DNA from: Akebia trifoliata
Taxonomy: Eukaryota > Streptophyta > Magnoliopsida > Ranunculales > Lardizabalaceae
Reading direction: 5' to 3'
DNA: 64,000 nt
Assembly: GCA_017979445.1 (NCBI GenBank)
Contig: CM030710.1
Location: 10,960,248-11,024,247, forward strand
The translations under genes and the position numbers were made by a program. Below, piece by piece: positions 56,605-64,000 of the stretch; the stretch's first letter is position 1; each line of letters starts with the position of its first letter. A model generated the notes under the pieces. The model worked only from the letters and a program-made list of their open reading frames with translations. It was not told where the DNA came from and ran no database searches.

Positions 56605-57539
56605 ACTGGGGCTTACTTTTAACTCAATTTATGAGGTAAAATTATTAAATTATCACTTGGGGGATAATAATCATGTCATATTCCATGCATATGTTATTAT
56701 TTTTTGTTGGTATTTTTTAAGAGTTGCAGGTTGCAAGGAAAAAATTTAGCAAACTTGACTCACTGAAGAAGTTTGATCCATATTCTAAGACGATCCTAGG
56801 CGATAAGGTTTTTGCCCCCAGTGACAAAGTCGTTCTGATTGATGATGGGTCCAGACTAAGTTTTTATCCTGAGTGACAAAGTAGGCCCAAGTGAATAGAG
56901 GTCATGAGTGACCAAGATATCCTAAGTAAGATAGCAATACTAAGTGGCTTAAGGCTCTTGAATGTCTAATGTCCCGAGTGACAACTCTATTCGAAGAGAA
57001 TGAGGAGCCAATGTCCCATGTGACTGTTCTGCTTGAGTAGCTGGAGAGGTCTCGAACGACCAACATCTCGACTAGAGATGAAAAAGGGACAATATTTTTG
57101 TAAGATAAAGAGGAGACATGAGAGTAGTGTAGTATTCTCATAGGTGGATCTCAACTTCACCAATCTCCATCTACGAAAAGGGGCTAACTATATGGGTAAA
57201 AGGTGGTACAAGATAAGTGGCATAAATAAGATGAATATTGGTCACATGACGAATGTAATACACATTTCGAGAGTTGATTGGTGTATTTTAAATTAGATTT
57301 TATTTAGTTAAAAATGTAATCTTATCGAAAAATAAAAAATCAACTAGGGATTCTCTATTTTTGGATAGATTTGAATAGTTGGTTCATAATCTCTTGATTG
57401 GGAGGGGGGAGAGTGACTCATTCCATTAGGGTTTAGTTTCATCTTTTGTATCTATATAACAAGAGCTACTGTGTAAAAGAAAAAAGCTCATGGGAAAAGA
57501 AAAAGGAAGAGGAGGCTAGGTTTTGCAGTCTGGTTACGT
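56605..57539. other. Unassigned DNA between solo LTR-A and P1
   Basis: Imperfect repeats of CCCGAGTGACAA type at 56810-57060. 57410-57480 has TCTATATAACAAGAGC, possibly the promoter part of an unrelated LTR. No gene recognised. Confidence 0.3.
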
Positions 57540-59107
57540 TTCCAGTGCATAAACAATCAAGTAGAACATGAAGTATACATAGTGGGTCTTAGGGTAGCTA
57601 TAGAGATGAAAATTGATAAGATCGATGTATTTGAGAACTCCAGTCTAATTGTCTACTAGACTACCCGGGAATGGAAGACATGAGAATAGAAACTAGTATC
57701 GTACCATGAGTATATCGAAGAACTAAGTGATAATTTGTAGACACACTTGCAACTTTAGCCTCCTTGATCAAAGTCACTGAAGACACTACCATCGATCCCT
57801 TGGAAATAGGGATTCAAGATGAGCCAGCTTACTGTTTATAAATTGAGATAGATGACGTAGAAATTAAAACTTTATGGTTCTTCGACATCAAAGTTTATTT
57901 AAAAAATAGAACCTACCCTCCAAAAACTACGGAAGTCGAAAAGAGAATAGTTCAAGGATAAGCAAGACAATTTTTCTAAAGCAATGGGATATTCTACAAA
58001 TGTTCACACCACAAGGTCCTCCTTTGCTATATAGTAGAAGTCGAAACTAAATGTCTCATAGAAGTTGTCACAGAGGGGTGTGCGGTCCTCACTTGAATGG
58101 ACACATGCTAATAAGAAAAATAGTGAGGATGGGTTATTACTGGTCCACAATGGAGAGCGACTGCTTTCAACATGTTAAGAAATGCCACTTATGTCAGATA
58201 TATTTCAATAAGGTCAATGTACCACCAAATAAACTGCACAATATGACATCACCATGGCATTTCTCACTATTGGGTATGGACGTCATCGGTCCGATCAATC
58301 CCAAATCATCAAATGGTCATAGATTTTTCTTAGTTGCTATCGACGACTTCACTAAGTAGGTAGAAGCCATGTTTTACACAAATGTTATAAAAGGATGGGT
58401 TATCAAATTCTTGAAGCATAACATCATTTGCAGATATGGCCTACCTTGCACTATTATATCAGATAACACTCTTAACATGAAAAAGTTCTGTGAAGATTTC
58501 CAAATAAAACACCATAAATTGGTGGCTTATAGACCAAAGATGAACGGAGCAGTGGAAACAACAAATAAGAATATCAAATGGATCATTGAGAAGATAACAT
58601 TGACTTATAAATATTGGCATGAAATGTTACCATTCTCTCTTTATGCTTACAGAACCTTGATTAGAACCTCTATTGAGACAACGCCATTCTCACTCATCTA
58701 TGGAATGGAGGCAGTCCTTCTCATTGAGGTAGAACTTCTTTCTCTCAGCGTTCTTATGGGAGTAGAGTTAGAAGAAGTTGAATGGGTCAGCGCACAGTAT
58801 GACCAGTTGAACCAAATTGAGGAAAAAAAATACTCATTGTAATATGTCATGGACAATTGTATCAGAAGTGAACTGCATGAGCTTGCAACAAAAATGTTAA
58901 ATCGAGATGCTTTAAGTAGAGTGATCTAGTTCTATAAAAATTCTCTCGATTCAAGAATATCCAAGAGGTAAGTTCAAACCAAATTACAAAAGTCTTTTCA
59001 TAATCAAGAAGGTGATGTCTAGAGGTATGCTAATCCTTACAAAGATGGATGACAAAGTATATTTTGAGCCACTAAATGCTAATACAATTAAGAAATATTA
59101 CGCCTGA
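57540..59107 (+). pseudogene. P1: aRNH-integrase fragment of a further Tat element
   Basis: Plus strand, opposite to E1 and E2. It begins inside aRNH (HEVYIVGL and VFENSSLIVY parts near 57550-57650), then IGIQDEPAYC at about 57810. The integrase follows: zinc finger GPHLNGHML and CFQHVKKCHLCQI (58090-58200), core GMDVIGPINPKSSNGHRFFL (first Asp), TIISDNTLNMKKFCEDF (second Asp), YRPKMNGAVETTNKNIKWI (Glu), and C-terminal domain GKFKPNY, ILTKMDDKVYFEPLNANTIK to TGA 59105-59107. The triad is present and the core is open for about 157 codons after one in-frame stop at 58357-58359. 5' truncated; no LTR can be assigned. More diverged from E1 than E2 is. Confidence 0.8.
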
Positions 59108-59318
59108 TATCCGATACTTGAAAAGTAGAGAGGCCATTTTTCATTCCCCGTCCTTTACTACAATATCCCTTAGTTAAACCTCTTAGAACCTGATAATTTC
59201 TTTGACCACCAAAAACTGAGGCAAGCCACAGAATATATTGTGAAAATTTGGGAAAATAGCTAGGTATTGAAAAGAAAAAATAAAATAAAAGAAAAATTAC
59301 AAATAACTCGTGGTCCGT
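59108..59318 (+). other. Remnant of the P1 3' region
   Basis: Short noncoding tail cut by the N3 LTR. The five bases before that LTR are TCCGT (59314-59318), one candidate target duplication. Confidence 0.4.
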
Positions 59319-60925
59319 TGAAAGCGCCCTCGATCCGCGGGGTGCATGAATCAACTTTTGACTTTGAGGTTTGGGAGTCACCACCTAGTTATTAAGGTTT
59401 AGGAACTGAATGTCGACTCTAAATGGATAAAAACAACTAATCTACTTAAAAAATAAAAAAAACTGAGTTCGGAGATCAAATTACAGGGTCTGAAGGTGTT
59501 AAGCACGAACCACGCCCAGCAAATGTCGGTCTCTACTAATTTTCAAATAAACTATATTGCTAAAAGACCTAAGTAATAAAAAAATAAAAGAAATTTATAC
59601 CTTTCTGAAGACAACGGTCTTGTTCCCTTAGATCTGATAGAACCACTTCTTGTACGGTACTCATTGCTTCGTTCTGTCACCGGATTCGTTTCGGATCTCT
59701 AAGACGAGGTATCTCTTTTTTAAATCTGAATTCTTCGGATTTGTTTATGGGTTCTTGGGTATTTTTGAAGGACTTTTAGGTGTTTTTCGAGCTAAAGTTG
59801 AGGTATAGGTGTTAGGTAAGGAGTTAGGAATTCAAAATTAGGATTTATGGGAGGCTAGGGAAGCTTTTTGCCCTACTTCTCTTAGAATTTATTATTTGAT
59901 ACGAAAATAGGTTGTAGAGACCACTATTTATAGATTTTTTAGGTGCCTTTTAGATAGAGTTAATATTTAATTATAATTCTTTTAGAGAGAGTTATTGTTT
60001 ATTTAAAATTATTTTAAGTAGAGTTATTATTTAATAAAAATATTTTAAATAGAATTATTATTTAATTAGAACTCTATTAGGGTTTTGACTTTTAGTCTTA
60101 TTTTATTAACTTTAAGATTTTGACATTAGTCTTACTTGGTTGACTTTAGTCTTACTTGATTGACTTTAAGATTGACTTTAATTTTTTGGAGAACCCCCCT
60201 TTATAATATCTTTAATTCTTTGGGCCCCCAGATGGAGGGGTCCTTTAATAAATATCTTGGCAACCATCAATAATTTTGCCTGAGAGCCTGATTGATCGAT
60301 TTTTTTAGTTTAAAATTTTAAATTAAGTTTATTAGTGTTTCACTTTACATTATTTAAAATTTTTTTAATTGCAAAATTATCGTTTTACCCCTTAAGAAAA
60401 CTTTTGTGTTTCAAGTCGATTTTTAATGTTCCAGGATGTTTTAGAATCAATTTTTTATAAGGAATTCAATGGGAATATTGATTTGTGTCATTTATGAAAT
60501 TTTTTGTACGAAATGGTCGAGAACTTTATGAGGGGTATTTTCGTAATTTTATCAAATTTTGTGAAAATTAACGAAATGATTTATTTGATTTTGATTTGTT
60601 GTTTTATGTATTTGAATAGGTTTTTTTAAGCGTAATGTAGACTTTAGGGGTGTTTTGAGGTTAGGTGTATTTTGATAATTTGATCATTTTTTAGTGATTT
60701 TTACCATGAAGTTTCTTTTTGTCTGTAATTTCTATGTTTTTGGAGTTATATTTTCCTAGCATAGGTGGTTTCTAAGATTTTGTTAGTTTGAGATACCTTA
60801 TCCGTATTTCTGAAATATATCTGGTAACAAAATAAAATATTGGAATAAACATCCATCATTGGGAATTGTTACAATCGGGTTGACGAGTTGATTAATCAAG
60901 CAAATGCAAAAATGAGATGTCTACA
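59319..60925 (-). repeat. LTR-A, 3' LTR of N3
   Basis: 1607 bases, TGTAGACATCTC to CGCTTTCA on the minus strand. TATA box at 59933-59924. The stem-loop region 59484-59514 is recognisable but its stem has lost several pairs; this is the most decayed LTR-A copy. Confidence 0.9.
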
Positions 60926-60940
60926 AATGCCCCTCTTTGA
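60926..60940 (-). promoter_or_regulatory. Polypurine tract of N3
   Basis: Minus-strand TCAAAGAGGGGCATT abutting the LTR, matching N2. Confidence 0.85.
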
Positions 60941-61298
60941 CAGAGGGTTGAAACAAACTTGATAGCAAATCTATTTTGGTAGATAGTGCGATATCCGAAT
61001 GCCAAAGCTAGTGATAATTCATTTTGCAGTCTGATTTAGAAATTCATCGGGATGTTCGGATCCTTGAGGATAAAAACTCTCCCCAAACTAAAAGGTTGTC
61101 AGGTCCTCGGATAAGAACTTTCACTGATGGTGTTAGATCCTTGAATTTTAGAAAATTCTCCTTGACTAATGTAGTAAGTGTGCAAGTGTGTGCACTTAAA
61201 ATCTAAGATAAATTTCAAAGAATTTAAGTTGAAACCGAGTAAAATTTGAGTACACAGTGAATATAAATTGAGCATAAACTAAGCATAACTTGAGCATA
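60941..61298 (-). other. PPT-proximal 3' region of N3
   Basis: Noncoding; ends in short GAGCATAA repeats that lead into the array. Confidence 0.4.
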
Positions 61299-61675
61299 AT
61301 CTAAGCATAATTCTGAGAAACCCTCAGCGGTATCTGAGCATAATTTTGAGAAAGCCCTTGGCGGCATCTGAGCATACTTCTAAGAAAATCATCGGTGGCA
61401 TCTGAGCATAGTTCCGAGAAAACCCTCGGTGGCATCTGAGCATAATTTCGAGACAACCCTCGACAGCATCTAAGCATAATTCTGAGAAAACCCTCGGCGG
61501 TTACTGAGCATAATCCCGAGAAAATCCTCAGTGGTAACTGAGCATAATTCTGAGAAACCCTTGGTGATAACTGAGCATAATTTCTAGAAAACCCTCGACG
61601 GTAACTAAGCATAATTCTAAGAAAATCCTCGGTGGTAACTGAGCATAATTCTAAGAAACCCTCGGCGATAACTGG
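61299..61675 (-). repeat. Tandem repeat, about 33-34 base unit, 11 copies
   Basis: Unit TGAGCATAATTCTGAGAAA followed by CCCTCGGCGGTAAC. Sits in the 3' untranslated region close to the polypurine tract. Any open frame here is repeat-derived. Confidence 0.9.
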
Positions 61676-62439
61676 CTGAGTAAAACTGAGAATTAAGGAA
61701 TAAATCTGGGAAATAATGATTAAAAATGAATCTGAAAAAGAGTGATTGAATCTAGAAATGAATAGATCTGGAAAATAATGAATGCCCTATCTCCTATTCT
61801 AGGTGAAAGGGTTATGAGTTAATCTCTAGGCACAAGCAAATGTGCGATCCACAATGCTTTTGTTTTAACATTAAGATTTTATCCAAAAATTTTAAGAATT
61901 TAAAACCTGAGTTTTTATTTCTTTTGAACCTCAAAGATTTTTCAAAAAATTGTTATCAAGAAGGTAACCTTAAGTTTGGAGTTCCCAATAACTTTTAGGA
62001 TTAACATTGCTGAAAAACGAAATGCCCCTAGTTTGACAACAAATATGGCATTGAAGATAATTGAATACATCATAAAAAATGCCCCTAATATAAGGGGGAA
62101 ACTATATATTTAGAAGAAAAAGAAAATGTCCCTTGTATGAAGGTTTGAAATATTTGATTATCACAAGCGCAATTAAGATCTAATTTTTAATTTTGATTAA
62201 TTTTATAGAAGATTTTGAGTCAGGCGCAAGAAAACAAAATATTTCTTTTTGAGACTCATCATGGAATTCACCCTTCTCTCCCTTGATTCACTTAGGGAAG
62301 TAAAAATTTTCAGATCGATCATAGACAAGATACTTGTGGCTTCTGAGTCTGTGTCTGGTTTAAGCTAAGTATTGAACTTGATTATTCAGACTTTTGATGT
62401 TTCAGCTTGGACCGTTCTTAGTTTTTCTTATATTTTCTT
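61676..62439 (-). other. 3' untranslated region of N3, left part
   Basis: Noncoding. The AATGCCCCTAGTTTG and GAAAATGTCCC words resemble AAAATGCCCCTAGTTTG at 797-813 of N1. Confidence 0.45.
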
Positions 62440-62680
62440 TGTTGCTCTAACTTTTGCCTAGATCACCTTTTCAGGTTTTCAATTTAGCGAGCTTGCTCTA
62501 ACGTTTACCTAGATCACCTTTCAGATTTTCAATCTAGTAAGCTTTCTTTTTTTCTTTGATTTGATTGTTGTCAAAATTGTCCTTTCAGATTTTCAACCTT
62601 GCGAGTTTGCCTTAATTTTTGCCTAAGTCGTCTTTTGGGATTTTCAACCTAGTAGGCCCTTTTTTTTCCTTATGGAATGG
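62440..62680 (-). repeat. Tandem repeat of 3' region in N3, about 60-70 base unit, 4 copies
   Basis: Units with TTTTGCCTAGATCACC and TTTTCAGGTTTTCAA; homologous to 461-665 of N1. Confidence 0.7.
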
Positions 62681-63685
62681 CTGTCTAATCAAACTTTTCT
62701 ATCTTTCTTGACTTTTCGCATGGTACATAGGAGGACTTTTATAGGTAAGCTTAGGACTGGGTATAAAAAAAAGGGATTTTGAGGCTTAAAAACTCGAATG
62801 CCCCTTGTGTGGAATTTCTTTTATTTTGTCTTGAATTTTCTTCGCCATTTTGAAGATATTTCTTTTTCTTTCAAATTTCTCTTTTTAGATTTTTTAATTG
62901 TCGAGGAAACTATTTTTTTATTTTGATGTGATCGGGCCTGAAGTAACTTCTCAAGTTGCCTACGTACCCCAAATTTTTTGGATCAGACCAAGACGTAGTT
63001 CGAAATACCCTCCCCTAGGTTGGTTGGTTGGTGTGATTTAGAAAAAAAAATGATTATTTTTTCATATTGGATAGAAGGGCTATCAAAGGAAAATATTTTT
63101 TTTAAAAAGGGGGAGATTGGGAAAAGTGCATCGATCAAAGAAAGGCCTCCTTAAATGGGGTATCACATAATTTTATTGAGGTTAGTTAATGATTTGCCTT
63201 GTAAGGTCTCTTTGATGATAACTGATCTGCCCTAGTTGGGTTCAAACTTCTGAACGAGTGATTTCATTTTTAACATTGAGTACTTGAGCTGGTCTTCTCT
63301 TATAGTGTTGATTTTCAATTCTGGCTCTTAGAGATAGTATTTTTTCAAAAGGAAAAATTTTACCTCTTACTTGATGTCCCCTTTTTGGCATCCATTATAT
63401 AATGTTCCTTTCCTTGATACCTGGGATGGTAAATTCTGAACGTTGTGATCTTGAAGTGTTTAATCCAATTTGATGGATTACTTTGAGTATTTGAACTCAT
63501 TAGTGACATTTGATTCTTCTGAGTGTAATTTATGCTCCAAATTTTCTATCTCTTGACCATGACTCCCTTGAGGTGCGATGTGTCTTCGAACTGTCAGAAT
63601 AACCTCCGATTCTAGTATAGGCTGTGGCTATATCATTAGACCAAAGATTCATTGTTAAAAAATAGTAATGCTCACATTAGGCGTA
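62681..63685 (-). other. 3' untranslated region of N3, right part
   Basis: Contains the block GGGCCTGAAGTAACTTCTCA (62934-62953) shared with N1 (1003-1022). No gene. Confidence 0.5.
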
Positions 63686-63750
63686 TCCTCATAGGATCAT
63701 GCGAAAACATTTCTGAACTCCTTAAGTAAGTCCATTATTTTCTCATGTTC
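63686..63750 (-). pseudogene. Relic of the RT N-terminal region in N3
   Basis: EHEKIMDLLKEFRNVFA, stop, SYEDT: equivalent to HERIVNLLEKFNNILAWSHKD in N1 and to the RT opening of E1. The Trp codon has become a stop. Confidence 0.5.
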
Positions 63751-64000
63751 CTGTAGGGATTGGACAATTTTGATTCACACTTATCAAGAATTATCCTTAG
63801 ATTCAATTTTTAATCAAATTTATTTTTAAAATTTGAAGACTTGTTGCACACACATGATAATCGAAAGAATCTTTTTATTTCATTGGAATGGAAGGATTCC
63901 CTTATTAACCTAGAACAATGACTCTTGCAAAAAGAAATACTCTTTGAAACTTGACACTACTTGAAAATTAACGAGATAAGAAATAATGAAAATACTAGGA

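Larger units (their letters stand above)
59319..64000 (-). mobile_element. N3: 3' half of a second gag-only-type LTR element
   Basis: Minus strand: RT relic (63750-63686), 3' untranslated region with two repeat arrays, polypurine tract (60940-60926), LTR-A (60925-59319). From 61950 to 63960 it is colinear with 1-1960 of N1, including the RT relic and the sequence upstream of it, so N1 and N3 share the same pol deletion. gag and the 5' LTR would lie right of the window. Confidence 0.7.

Noticed and set aside
61301..61612. Repeat-encoded open frame of 103 codons
   Set aside because: 33-34 base units shift frame each copy; noncoding 3' region of N3.
1..64000. tRNA, rRNA or other standard RNA genes
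   Set aside because: None recognised; the tRNA-like words are primer binding sites.

Overview
The window is plant nuclear DNA: AT-rich, dense in LTR retrotransposons, and without one complete host gene that I can recognise. The coding remnants belong to the Tat/Ogre branch of Ty3/gypsy. Diagnostic traits are an extra ORF1 upstream of gag, a G-patch-like segment between protease and RT, a second (archaeal-type) RNase H between the classical RNase H and integrase, and a primer binding site (PBS) reading TGGCGACTCCACTGGGGA. A flowering plant with a large genome is the best guess; I cannot name the species.

Three LTR families occur. LTR-A (1.6-1.8 kb) has six copies: the 5' LTR of N1 (6496-8211, minus), a solo LTR (10377-12151, plus), both LTRs of N2 (31431-33166 and 39229-40940, plus), a solo LTR (54934-56604, plus) and the 3' LTR of N3 (59319-60925, minus). 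LTR-B (about 2.0 kb) flanks the two pol-bearing elements E1 (24383-30357) and E2 (51851-53888). LTR-C is a single solo LTR of another, probably copia-type, family (13385-14832).

Layout from left to right. N1 (1-8211, minus) is a gag-only element running off the left edge. E1 (8212-30357, minus) is a decayed ORF1-gag-PR-RT-RNH-aRNH-IN element. It is interrupted by two solo LTRs with perfect 5-bp target duplications, and its 5' LTR carries a foreign segment of about 3.8 kb that ends in the first part of a CrRLK1L-type receptor kinase gene. E2 (30358-53888, minus) is a second, more decayed relative, split by the complete nested element N2 (31431-40940, plus). N2 has LTRs, PBS, polypurine tract and ORF1, but no gag or pol. 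From 53889 to 57539 there is unassigned DNA and a solo LTR-A. P1 (57540-59107, plus) is a truncated aRNH-integrase fragment. N3 (59319-64000, minus) is the 3' half of another element resembling N1.

The most interesting signals are not genes. (1) A stem-loop near the 3' end of both LTR families keeps the same loop while its stem changes sequence and still pairs. (2) A 10-nt PBS-like motif lies 60-67 nt upstream of each true PBS. (3) An internally duplicated leader module is shared by N1, E1 and N2, with palindromic boxes that change in a paired way. (4) One LTR family carries either ORF1 alone or gag alone. (5) A host receptor-kinase 5' end sits inside an LTR.

Nearly every coding remnant holds stops or frameshifts, mostly of C-to-T/G-to-A type, as expected for silenced, methylated elements.
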